Positions 8,418 through 15,639 of a DNA stretch of 39,656 nt are shown here, in pieces. Under the pieces are notes generated by a model. It was not told the origin of the DNA and made no database searches. It saw only the letters and a program-made list of their open reading frames with translations. The DNA lies in contig NZ_SMKN01000033.1 of the NCBI RefSeq assembly GCF_004348675.1, positions 1 through 39,656 on the forward strand. The letters are read 5' to 3'. Positions within the stretch are counted from its first letter, which is position 1, and every line of letters starts with the position of its first letter. The position numbers and the translations under genes are program-made. This stretch comes from Micromonospora sp. KC606 (GTDB lineage Bacteria > Actinomycetota > Actinomycetes > Mycobacteriales > Micromonosporaceae).

Positions 8418-8998
8418 GGCAGCTGAACCGCGCGCAGGTCGTCCACGGTGGGGAATGCCTTGGCGAGGCTGTCCGGCAGGAAGTTGCCGATCCAACCGTC
8501 CTCCTCCTGGAAGAACCGGATGGCGGTGAGATCCGGCCGGCTTCCCATGTCAAACCAGTGCGGCGTGCCCCGTGGGACCCAGAGCAGGTCGCCGGCCTCG
8601 CACACCACCGCGTACACCTTTCTACCGACGTGCAGATAGAAGCAGCCCGACCCCTCGACGAAGAACCGCACCTCGTCTTCGTCGTGCGTGTGCTCCTCGA
8701 GGAACCTTGCCCGCGCCGCGTGCGCCCTGGCCGGCCATTGCGGGTCCGCTTCGTCGGGCTTTATCCGTACGACGTCGACGAGCCGGAACTCGCCCTGGGC
8801 GCAGAGCCGGTCGATCTCCTGCTGGTAGGCGGCGAGAACATCGTCTGACGAGGCGTCCGAAGCCAACTGCCTGCCGCGCTCCCACTGTTCGAACTGGACA
8901 TTGAGCGGGCTGAGGGCCGCGCTGATCTCGTCGGGCCGGTCGGTGCGGGCGACCACCGTCCGGGAATCGTCGTCGGGCATGATCTGCAGCAGTGTCAT
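8414..8998 (-). CDS. mtnD: Acireductone dioxygenase
   Basis: MtnD is a cupin dioxygenase that, with Fe(II), cleaves acireductone to 2-oxo-4-methylthiobutyrate plus formate. With Ni(II) the same fold takes an off-pathway route releasing CO. The 194 residues match the family. Metal ligands are seen at H103, H105 and E109 (HTHDEDEVRFF) and H147 (GTPHWFD), and the cupin strands GSGCFYLHVGRKVYAVVCEAG are clear. AAAGGAG precedes ATG 8998 by 7 bases. The gene starts 48 bases after mtnB, the widest gap among the core mtn genes, and its stop is coupled to mtnC. Confidence 0.95.
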   Translation of the reverse strand: MTLLQIMPDDDSRTVVARTDRPDEISAALSPLNVQFEQWERGRQLASDASSDDVLAAYQQEIDRLCAQGEFRLVDVVRIKPDEADPQWPARAHAARARFLEEHTHDEDEVRFFVEGSGCFYLHVGRKVYAVVCEAGDLLWVPRGTPHWFDMGSRPDLTAIRFFQEEDGWIGNFLPDSLAKAFPTVDDLRAVQLP

Positions 8999-9046
8999 GG
9001 TGGATTCTCCTTTAGTACAAAGACGCTGGCACCCGGTGGGTGCCCG

Positions 9047-9697
9047 TCAGTCGCCGACGAGCAGTGCAAGCTGACAGAGCGCTTCGAGGCACTCGAGGCG
9101 GTCACTGGCCTGGGCCAGGTCCGCTCCCCACGCGGTCGCGCCGTGGTGGGCGATGAGGAGCGCCGAAGCGGGATCGGCGACCGGGTGGGAGAAGTGGTCA
9201 CCGACGTCCGCCGCGATGCGTGGCACATCACGCCAGTTGGTGAAGAGTGGGATATCGATGCTGTCCACGTCCGACCGGCCCAGGCCCTTGATCAGCTCCA
9301 GGTCCGAGAAGCGCACCAGGGCACCTCCGGCGCGGGCCGTCCGGCTCGCCAGCGCGGTCGCATACGGCGGGTGGGCATGCACCACCGCCCCGACCGCCGG
9401 AAAAGCCCGGTAGAGGGCCAGGTGGATGGAGGTCTCGGCCGAGGGCCTGGCCGCTCCGGGCCGAACCGGCTCACCGGTGTCGGCTCGGACGAGCACCGTG
9501 TCGGCTGCCGTGAGCCGCCCCTTACCCAGGCCGCTGGCGGTGATGAGGACCAGGTCTTGGTCGAAACGCACCGAGACGTTGCCCGAGGTGCCCGGCATCC
9601 AGCCCAGGTCGTAGAGGTGCCGTGCCATCACGCTCAGCCCGTTGGCGGCGTCGACCGGGTGCGGCGCGTCCGTGACAGACTCAACCTGGCGCTGCAT
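9047..9697 (-). CDS. mtnB: Methylthioribulose-1-phosphate dehydratase
   Basis: MtnB is a class II aldolase-fold zinc enzyme that dehydrates 5-methylthioribulose-1-phosphate to the 2,3-diketo phosphate used by MtnC. It has 216 residues (family about 200-220). Zn ligands are H107 and H109 in VVHAHPPYA plus His in AHHGATAWG; E88 in SAETSIH is in the catalytic region, and TSGNVSVR and TASGLGKG form the phosphate-binding part. ATG 9697 overlaps the last base of the mtnA-apt stop (TGATG), the tightest coupling in the operon; the upstream extension would lie inside mtnA-apt and is rejected. Confidence 0.93.
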   Translation of the reverse strand: MQRQVESVTDAPHPVDAANGLSVMARHLYDLGWMPGTSGNVSVRFDQDLVLITASGLGKGRLTAADTVLVRADTGEPVRPGAARPSAETSIHLALYRAFPAVGAVVHAHPPYATALASRTARAGGALVRFSDLELIKGLGRSDVDSIDIPLFTNWRDVPRIAADVGDHFSHPVADPASALLIAHHGATAWGADLAQASDRLECLEALCQLALLVGD

Positions 9698-11217
9698 CAC
9701 GACACATCGGTCCGTAGAGCGACCACCCGGTGGGGGTGCAGTCGGCGGGCTCCGCCCAACCCGGCCAACTCCAGCAGCACCCCGAACCCGGCCACCGAGG
9801 CACCGCACTCGGTCACCAGCTTCGCCGCCGCCGAGAGGGTGCCACCGGTGGCCAGCACATCGTCGACGACCAGCGCCCGCCCATCCGGTGGCACCGCGGA
9901 CTCCTGAACCTCCAGGACGTCCTGGCCATACTCGAGGTCGTAGTTCACCGATCGCAGCGTGCCGGGCAGCTTGCCGGCCTTGCGTACCAGAACCAGCGGT
10001 TTCTCCGCGGCCAACGCCACCGCGGTGCCCAGGACGAAACCGCGTGCCTCCACCGCGACGACATGGCTGAAGTCGTCCCGGTACGAGGCGACCAGTGCGT
10101 GTGCCGCGTCCCGGAGCGCGCGCGGCTGTGTGTAGACGCCGGCGAGATCGCGGAACCGCACACCGGGGCGCGGAAAGTTCTCGACCAGGGCCGAGAACCG
10201 GTCGATCTGGTCAGCCAAGTCGGCTGTGTCCGGGTCGCCGGGAAACCAGGTGCGGTCCTCGGTGACGATCGCGGTGATCAGCTTCGCCGGGGTGATGTCG
10301 AAGGCCGGGTTGAACACCGGCGTGCCGGCGCAGGTGATGTCGACGCCGGCGACAGCCGTCACCTCGGCGTCCGACCGTTGCTCGATACTGATGGCAGTGC
10401 CGCTGGGCGTGTCCTGGTCGATGGTCGACTCGGGCGCGACGACCAGGAACGGCACGCGGTGGCGGGCCGCCGCGACGGCCAGCGGGTAGGTTCCGATCTT
10501 GTTGGCTACGTCGCCGTTGGTGGCGATCCGGTCGGCGCCGACCACGACGCAGTCCACCATGCCGGCGGCCAACGCGCTGGCCGCCGCCGAATCCACCAGG
10601 AGTCGATGGGGAATCGCGGCGTCGCGCAACTCCCACACGGTCAGCCGCGCCCCCTGCAGCAGCGGCCGGGTCTCGGTGGCGAAGACCATCTCGATCCGGT
10701 CGTGGGCGGCGAGGTGATGCACGGCGCCCAGCGCCGTACCCCATCCGCCGGTGGCCAGCCGACCGGTGTGGCAGTGGGTCAGGACCCGCAGCTGCGGACG
10801 GGGGCAGAGTTCCCCAAGCAGATCCGCCGCCCGGCGTGCCGCGGCGCGGTTGACCCGCCCGTCCTCCTCGGCGATCGCGGTGGCTTCGGCGAGCACCGCG
10901 TCGGCGCCCTCGGCGAGCCGGCCCAGGGCGCGGGAGACCCCCCAGGCCAGGTTGACCGCTGTCGGCCGGGCCGCCGCCAGCCGCGCCGCATCGCGGCGCA
11001 CCGGCTCCTCCGCCCCCTGCCGGTACGCCGACAGGGCGACACCCAGAGCTCCGGCTATCCCGAGGGCCGGGGCGCCCCGGATCGCGAGTCGTGCGATTGC
11101 CTCGATGAGATCGTCCACCGTGGTGATCCGCAGGACGGTCCGGCTGTGCGGCAGGGTGGTCTGGTCCAGTGTGACGATGGCTCCGTCGTCCCATGCCAGG
11201 GTCGGCTCGGTGCTCAT
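9697..11217 (-). CDS. mtnA-apt: Fusion: methylthioribose-1-phosphate isomerase - adenine phosphoribosyltransferase
   Basis: This 506-residue two-domain enzyme is uninterrupted in one frame. Residues 1 to about 325 are MtnA, isomerising methylthioribose-1-phosphate to methylthioribulose-1-phosphate: RGAPALGIAGALGV, catalytic Cys149 in THCHTGRLATGGWGTALG, catalytic Asp229 in VVVGADRIATNGDVANKIGT, and VFNPAFDITPAKLI at the domain end. After a short linker (about 326-340), residues 340-506 are a complete Apt, converting adenine and PRPP to AMP: FPRPGVRFRDL, VVAVEARGFVLGTAVA, LVRKAGKLPGT and the PRPP loop VVDDVLATGGT (450-460). MtnP makes both substrates, adenine and the ribose phosphate. ATG 11217 overlaps the methyltransferase stop by 4 bases. 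No frameshift or stop lies between the domains, so this is a real fusion as read. Confidence 0.92.
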   Translation of the reverse strand: MSTEPTLAWDDGAIVTLDQTTLPHSRTVLRITTVDDLIEAIARLAIRGAPALGIAGALGVALSAYRQGAEEPVRRDAARLAAARPTAVNLAWGVSRALGRLAEGADAVLAEATAIAEEDGRVNRAAARRAADLLGELCPRPQLRVLTHCHTGRLATGGWGTALGAVHHLAAHDRIEMVFATETRPLLQGARLTVWELRDAAIPHRLLVDSAAASALAAGMVDCVVVGADRIATNGDVANKIGTYPLAVAAARHRVPFLVVAPESTIDQDTPSGTAISIEQRSDAEVTAVAGVDITCAGTPVFNPAFDITPAKLITAIVTEDRTWFPGDPDTADLADQIDRFSALVENFPRPGVRFRDLAGVYTQPRALRDAAHALVASYRDDFSHVVAVEARGFVLGTAVALAAEKPLVLVRKAGKLPGTLRSVNYDLEYGQDVLEVQESAVPPDGRALVVDDVLATGGTLSAAAKLVTECGASVAGFGVLLELAGLGGARRLHPHRVVALRTDVS

Positions 11218-11966
11218 TGCTTGATCCCTACGGCGAGGTACATCTGGCCGGGCATCGCGATGTTGTTGGCCAGCATGTATGCCTGGATGCGGTCGGGAGA
11301 GTCTCCGTGCGAACCGATCCAGTGGTCGATCTGCGCGTCGGTGAACGGGCAGAAGTGCTGTATGGCGATCTTGTCGAAACCCGCCGCGCCGAGCATCGCC
11401 AACGTCTCATCTGGCGCCGGCGTGGCTCGCAGCAACCACTCTCGGTCCGCGGATCCGTAAAGCGAGAGCATCCGCCCGTCGGGCCAGGACGCATTCCAAT
11501 TCGACAGCGCCACGTGTCCGCCGGGATCGAGCAGGCCGTGGACGGTGGCCAGCGTGTCGGCCCGATCGGGATCCGGAATGTGGGCGAACGTGCCCATCAT
11601 GAAGGTCACGAGGTCGAACGTCCGCTCTGGAAGCGTGACGGAGCGGATGTCCCCGCAGACTAGGTCCACTCGGTCGGCGACGTCGGACCGGCGCAGTTCC
11701 TCCCGAGCCATGGACACCGCCGCGGCCGCCACGTCCAGGCCGACGCTGCGCCACCCGGCGCGGGCGAACAGCATCGGGTACCGACCGGTGGCAGTGCCGA
11801 CGTCGAGCATCCGGCCGGACCGCTGCCCGCGCTCGGCCAGGACGTGCAGCAGGGCATCTCGCTCCAGACGCTTCTTGATCTCGTCGACTCCCCGAAGATG
11901 GCGATATTCGCGGTACCAGTCCGAACGATAGGTAACGCTGTCGGCGAATTGATCGGTAGATGACAC
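11214..11966 (-). CDS. SAM-dependent class I methyltransferase, first gene of the mtn operon
   Basis: The 250-residue Rossmann-fold methyltransferase shows motif I MLDVGTATGRYP, an acidic residue ending strand 2 (SVGLDV), VCGDIRSV (motif II region) and FDLVTFMMGTFAHI, with the post-motif helix DRADTLATVHGLLDPGGHVAL. The N-terminal segment SDWYREYRHLRGVDEIKKRLERDALL is typical of small-molecule methyltransferases. GTG 11966 is chosen for AGGGGA about 8 bases upstream; the longer frame to 12101 would use the leader. It is translationally coupled to mtnA-apt. The substrate is unknown. Such enzymes release SAH, not methylthioadenosine, so its presence at the head of a salvage operon is not explained by the core pathway. 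Confidence 0.85.
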   Translation of the reverse strand: MSSTDQFADSVTYRSDWYREYRHLRGVDEIKKRLERDALLHVLAERGQRSGRMLDVGTATGRYPMLFARAGWRSVGLDVAAAAVSMAREELRRSDVADRVDLVCGDIRSVTLPERTFDLVTFMMGTFAHIPDPDRADTLATVHGLLDPGGHVALSNWNASWPDGRMLSLYGSADREWLLRATPAPDETLAMLGAAGFDKIAIQHFCPFTDAQIDHWIGSHGDSPDRIQAYMLANNIAMPGQMYLAVGIKQ

Positions 11967-12134
11967 GGATGTTCCCCTAACCGAAACGGAGCTTTTGAGC
12001 AGAGTTAACCGACTGGCGGCAGTCGAAATCAGGTCACCATGTTGCGCAGCACCGCTGCGGCGCGATGCCACAATCAACACCCCGCCCTTCTCACACTCCA
12101 AACCCTTACCGCCGAGCGGCCCGCAATATCTCTA
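11967..12134 (-). promoter_or_regulatory. Structured leader and possible promoter of the mtn operon
   Basis: Upstream of GTG 11966 the minus strand offers TTGATT (12157-12152), 17 bases, then TAGAGA (12134-12129), a weak sigma70-like promoter in an unusually AT-rich patch. That would leave a leader of about 150 bases. It contains a perfect hairpin CGACTG-CCGC-CAGTCG (12025-12010) and a second one, GCAGC-GGT-GCTGC (about 12060-12047). I do not recognise a SAM riboswitch core. Promoter and regulation are inferred. Confidence 0.3.
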
Positions 12135-12297
12135 TCAGTATCGATGAAGCAAATCAATGAAGAATCTCTACCGCCAGCCTTTAGTGATTCTTTACTGAGT
12201 GACCGGTTCAACCATTGGGGCAACTTGCCTACAATTGCCGGACGCCAACGCGACAACTGCCGAGCACGAATCACGCAGATCTTCAGGAGACTGGCCC

Positions 12298-12740
12298 GTG
12301 TCTGACAACGAAACGGCGACCGACGGGACTGCCGACGCGCTGCTGCGGGGGAGCGTCGCGGCCCATCCGGATCACTGCGCCGTGCGGAGCGACGGGCAAG
12401 CGTGGACCTACACCGCACTGGACCGGCGCATCGAGCGCCCGTCCAGTGCGGTGCGCGCACGCGGAGTGGGCAACGGCGCGCGGGTCGGACTGCTGCTGCC
12501 CCGGTCGGCCGAGCACGCGGCGCTCATCCTGACGGCGCCGGGCCGGGGAGCGGCCCACGTTCGGCCCTCCGTCTCGCCCCTGCGCCGGGCGGCACCGGGC
12601 CTGACGTCCGGCGGTCCGCCTCACGCGGGGCGCGTGGCGGCGGAGCCGCCCGGCGGCACCGACTACGGCGCCCTCTGCCAGTACGCCACCGACCCCCGGC
12701 CGGCAGCCTCTCCACCACTGGTGCCCAGCCGGACAACGCC
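12298..12740 (+). pseudogene. Adenylation-domain (NRPS/acyl-CoA ligase type) gene, decayed 5' fragment
   Basis: GTG 12298 has a good ribosome site (AGGAGA, 7 bases upstream). The first about 85 residues read as an adenylation-domain N-terminus: LLRGSVAAHPDHCAVRSDG, TYTALDRRIERPSSAVRARG, GARVGLLLPRSAEHAALILTA. The expected AGAAYVPLDP-type segment then appears only as degraded GRGAAHVRPSV. The rest of the roughly 500-residue domain (YTSGTTG, YGPTE and other cores) is absent. By about 12740 the sequence is the antisense of the LysR gene. This is the stub of a lost biosynthetic gene that once faced away from the mtn operon. Confidence 0.7.
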
Positions 12741-13649
12741 TTCCAAATCGGCGGTGACAGTGGTGAACGCGTTGATCATCCGCAGCAGCGTTGGCCGGCT
12801 GCGGGCGGCGCTGCGGACGGCCACCGAGATCCGTCGGCGCAACGGGCGCTCGGTGAGTGCCAGGCACCGCACGTCGTACCGCGTCTGGGTGATGGCGATC
12901 GCTGGGACGAACCCGATGCCCAGCCCGGCCTCGATCATCGCCAGGATCACCGTGAAATCGTTGCTCATGTATGCGATTTCGGGAACGAATCCAGCGGCGG
13001 CGCAAGCGCTGACCGTACCGGCGTGGCAGAGCGTGCCCACCTGGCACGTAATCCACGGGTCAGCCGCAAACTCGGCGATGAGAACGTCTGGCCTGGCGAG
13101 TGGGTGTTTGGTCGGGAGGACGAGATACATCTGCTCGCTAAACAGCGAGGTGAATTCGATGCCAGGCTCCACCAACGCCGGCAGCGGATCGTACTCGTCG
13201 ACCAGGGCGAGGTCGATCTCCCCGCGACGCAACGCCGGCAGACTCTCATGGGCCTCCATCTCATGCAGGCCTATCTCAACCGGACGCCCCTCATTCAGGC
13301 AGAACGCGAGAGCCTGTGGGACCGCCAGCCGCGAGACACTTGGAAAGGTCGCCAACCGCACGGCACCCTCGTTGCCGTTCCGCAGATGCGCGAGTTCGGT
13401 CTCGGCTCGCTCCACTTCACCGAAAATGCGTTCGGCGCTACTGACCAGCATCCGCCCGGCCTCGGTCAGGGTCAGTTGACGGCCCTTGCGCTCCAGCAAC
13501 GGCATGCCGATCTCCTTCTCCAGGGCCGCGAGCTGCTGGGACACCGCAGAGGGGGTCAACTGCGCCGACCTGGCGACCGCGCTGACCGTGCCCAGCGAGG
13601 CGAAATGAGAGAGCAGACGGAGTCGCCGGAGATCGAACATCGATTCCAC
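12663..13649 (-). CDS. LysR-family transcriptional regulator
   Basis: The N-terminal winged helix-turn-helix (residues 4-63: FDLRRLRLLSHFASLGTVSA, LTPSAVSQQLAALEKEIG, LTEAGRMLV) is followed by a linker helix and a periplasmic-binding-protein-like effector domain (about 90-300). ATG at residue 4 (13640) is as likely a start as GTG 13649. The last about 25 residues (after TTVTADLEGV) run through the decayed adenylation-domain sequence on the other strand and look non-native. The true C-terminus may have been lost or extended when that neighbour decayed. It is divergent from the EamA transporter (148-base gap with a LysR-type box), so it probably controls that gene. The effector is unknown. Confidence 0.88.
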   Translation of the reverse strand: MESMFDLRRLRLLSHFASLGTVSAVARSAQLTPSAVSQQLAALEKEIGMPLLERKGRQLTLTEAGRMLVSSAERIFGEVERAETELAHLRNGNEGAVRLATFPSVSRLAVPQALAFCLNEGRPVEIGLHEMEAHESLPALRRGEIDLALVDEYDPLPALVEPGIEFTSLFSEQMYLVLPTKHPLARPDVLIAEFAADPWITCQVGTLCHAGTVSACAAAGFVPEIAYMSNDFTVILAMIEAGLGIGFVPAIAITQTRYDVRCLALTERPLRRRISVAVRSAARSRPTLLRMINAFTTVTADLEGVVRLGTSGGEAAGRGSVAYWQRAP

Positions 13650-13650
13650 A

Positions 13651-13667
13651 CTTATCGGTCGTCTAAG
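13651..13667. promoter_or_regulatory. Candidate LysR binding site between lysR and eamA
   Basis: CTTA-N9-TAAG contains a T-N11-A core (TATCGGTCGTCTA) in an interrupted dyad immediately upstream of the LysR start. Such boxes usually lie in the divergent promoter of the regulator and its target. Assignment is by form and position only. Confidence 0.4.
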
Positions 13668-13797
13668 GACAAGCCATCGCAGGAAGCTACTTTGTGTATT
13701 GCTCTTCTTTACCCACAGTGAGGCGACGGTGTCGAACTCTACTGCAGCATCAAGATCCTTTCAATGGACGGGGCACAAGAGACAGCAGGCATACGCA

Positions 13798-14895
13798 ATG
13801 GATCATTCAACCGCACCCTCGTACGTTGGTCCGGACCGGCCGACCACTCCGCCGCGCGACGTCAGCAGGCACGGCGCCGCTCTCGTACTGATCGCCGCGG
13901 TGTTGTGGGGCACCACCGGCGCCACGCAGGTACTCGCGCCCCCCGAGGCCTCCGCGCTAACCATCGCCACCGCGCGGCTCTGCGCGGGTGGCCTGATCCT
14001 TCTGGCATGGGCGCTGGTCCACAGCGGACCCGGACGTATGGCGGCCTGCTGGACCCGCTCCACTTGGGCGTTCACGGTGGTCGGGATCGGCTCGGTCACC
14101 GCCTATCAGGCGCTGTTCTTCTCCGCCGTCCGCAGCACGGGCGTCGCCACAGGCACCTTGGTCGCGATCGGATGCGCGCCGCTGATCACGGGTCTGCTCG
14201 GCCTGGCAATCAAGGAGCGGCTCAGCCGCACCTGGGCGATGGCGACGGCTATTACCATCGCCGGACTGGCGCTGCTCATCATTCCCGGCGGCGCGGTGCA
14301 GGTCCGCCTCTCCGGGATGGTGTACGCGCTGGCCGCTGCGGCTGCGTACTCGACGTACACGGTCGCCGGCCGGATGCTGCTGTCCCGAAACGTCAACGGG
14401 CAGGTAGTGGTCGGCACGTTCTTCGGTTTCGCCTGCCTACCGATCGTCGTGGTCACCGCTGGCGGCGACTTCAGTTGGCTGGCCGCCTGGAACGGGATCG
14501 GTGTCGCCCTGTGGCTAGGGCTCGGCGCGACGGCAGTGCCGTACCTGCTGTGGATCCGTGGCCTGAAGACCACAACGGTGTCGTCCGCTACCGCCATCGG
14601 GCTCGCTGAACCATTGATGGCCAGCGCGCTCGGAATCTTCGTCCTCGGCGAGGAGGCCACCCTCTGGACCCTTGCGGGCATGGCGGCCATCGTCGCCGGA
14701 CTGGCGCTAGTCGGTCGCGACGGCGCGGCCACCAGAAATCGGCGACGCGTCAGTAAATGGCGTCGCCGACAATGGCATCGTCAGGAACTACGATCGGGAT
14801 CGCCTGCGCCTGGTCGGCAGGGCCTGCCGGATGGGGCGCGCCCAGAACCAGCGCCTGCGACACGTACGGACCCATCTCCCGCTCACCGAGATTGA
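13798..14895 (+). CDS. EamA/DMT-family transporter
   Basis: This is a ten-helix drug/metabolite transporter with two EamA repeats. Repeat one starts at ALVLIAAVLWGTTGATQVL and ends near LALLIIPGG; repeat two starts at GMVYALAAAAAYSTYTVAG and ends with GIFVLGEEATLWTLAGMAAI. Such proteins export amino acids or small metabolites across the cytoplasmic membrane. ATG 13798 is used; no strong ribosome site is seen. The conserved part ends around 14745. The next about 48 residues (WRRRQWHRQELRSG onward, Arg/Pro-rich) are read from the antisense of the convergent CsaA-like gene, so the normal stop seems to be lost. It probably belongs to the divergent LysR regulon. Confidence 0.85.
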   Translation: MDHSTAPSYVGPDRPTTPPRDVSRHGAALVLIAAVLWGTTGATQVLAPPEASALTIATARLCAGGLILLAWALVHSGPGRMAACWTRSTWAFTVVGIGSVTAYQALFFSAVRSTGVATGTLVAIGCAPLITGLLGLAIKERLSRTWAMATAITIAGLALLIIPGGAVQVRLSGMVYALAAAAAYSTYTVAGRMLLSRNVNGQVVVGTFFGFACLPIVVVTAGGDFSWLAAWNGIGVALWLGLGATAVPYLLWIRGLKTTTVSSATAIGLAEPLMASALGIFVLGEEATLWTLAGMAAIVAGLALVGRDGAATRNRRRVSKWRRRQWHRQELRSGSPAPGRQGLPDGARPEPAPATRTDPSPAHRD

Positions 14896-15121
14896 TGCAC
14901 GCCACCACATTCCTGCCGACCAGCTCCTCCTCGCTCATCAACGCGTACTGACCAATGGAGATGCGCTTACCCAATGGGCCCAAATCCAGCTCGATTACAC
15001 GGCTGGGGAAACGCGTGCCCACGGCCATGGGCGCCGAAACGACCCGCGCTACCCGCATATCGACATTCTGGAACTTACCAAAGGTGATCTGTGGCTTTGC
15101 CGTCGCAGCGTCTCCCGCCAT
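14750..15121 (-). CDS. CsaA-like tRNA-binding (OB-fold) protein
   Basis: This 123-residue protein is a single tRNA-binding domain related to the C-terminus of methionyl-tRNA synthetase and to CsaA, a putative export chaperone. The OB-fold strands read VDMRVARVVSA, RVIELDLGPLGKRISIGQYA, ELVGRNVVACINLGEREMG and SQALVLGA, ending in the usual acidic and hydrophobic tail PDDAIVGDAIY. ATG 15121 has AAGGA 8 bases upstream. The protein looks complete. Its 3' end is overlapped by the run-on end of the convergent transporter gene (146 bases). Confidence 0.88.
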   Translation of the reverse strand: MAGDAATAKPQITFGKFQNVDMRVARVVSAPMAVGTRFPSRVIELDLGPLGKRISIGQYALMSEEELVGRNVVACINLGEREMGPYVSQALVLGAPHPAGPADQAQAIPIVVPDDAIVGDAIY

Positions 15122-15385
15122 CGTCAATCCTTCCAATCGATGGAGCCGAACCGGCGGTCGGCGGATACCGCCGATATGGTACTCCCGGTCACAGATCTTG
15201 AATAGCCAGTTTGTCCACTATGGGTTGGCGTGTCGGTGCCGGAGGTCGCGTCCGGGTTGCGGGTGTCGCAGACCGCGGTATACGCGGGCACCCGACAGGC
15301 CGGGCCCCTCCTTGACGCGGGCCGACGTTGCTGGACTGCTGCCGCGCGGGGTGCGGCCGCGATGGCCGAGGCCGCACCCCACCAC

Positions 15386-15580
15386 TCAGTAGACGTAGAC
15401 GCTGTTGGAGTTGAAGGCTGATCGAGCCATAGGTGCCGCCGGGCATGATCTGGTACGAGGTTCCGGTGCAGTTGGTGGTGGTGTACAGGCGGGCCGGCTG
15501 GCTGGCGGTGTTGCGGGCGGACTTCGCCCGGCCGTTGCCCCATCCGTGCGCGGCGAGGTCTACGCACGTGCCGACGGCGC
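15386..15580 (-). pseudogene. Secreted peptidase-inhibitor I36-like protein, 3' fragment
   Basis: The minus frame reads CVDLAAHGWGNGRAKSARN, then LYTTTNCTGTSYQIMPGGTY and, after one extra base near 15410, SFNSNSVYVY and a TGA. This matches the C-terminal half of small secreted beta-sheet proteins of the I36 inhibitor type, where RSARN, CTG and a final SVYV motif recur. There is no signal peptide or start. The sequence is fused in frame to the truncated class III aminotransferase, and the single-base frameshift makes that chimera read on for another about 70 residues. The family call is by pattern. Confidence 0.5.
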
Positions 15581-15639
15581 CAGCTCCCGGAGCCAGCCGA
15601 CGACCTGCGGGGTACGCGACCCGTACGGCGGACGGAAGC

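Noticed and set aside
9730..11460. 576-codon plus-strand open frame opposite mtnA-apt
   Set aside because: Arg/Gly/Val-rich shadow of the real minus-strand gene, caused by GC-biased third positions; no family motif.
11967..12297. SAM riboswitch before the mtn operon
   Set aside because: Hairpins exist, but none of the conserved SAM-I/SAM-IV or SAH core sequences can be recognised by eye; kept only as a structured leader.
12724..12768. Carrier-protein-like motif (PDNAFQIGGDS) on the plus strand next to the adenylation-domain stub
   Set aside because: It resembles the phosphopantetheine site DxFxxxGGDS, but the residues after it (GERVDHPQQ) are not a carrier helix and the stretch is the antisense of the LysR C-terminal region. 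Probably chance, though a junction directly after the motif cannot be excluded.
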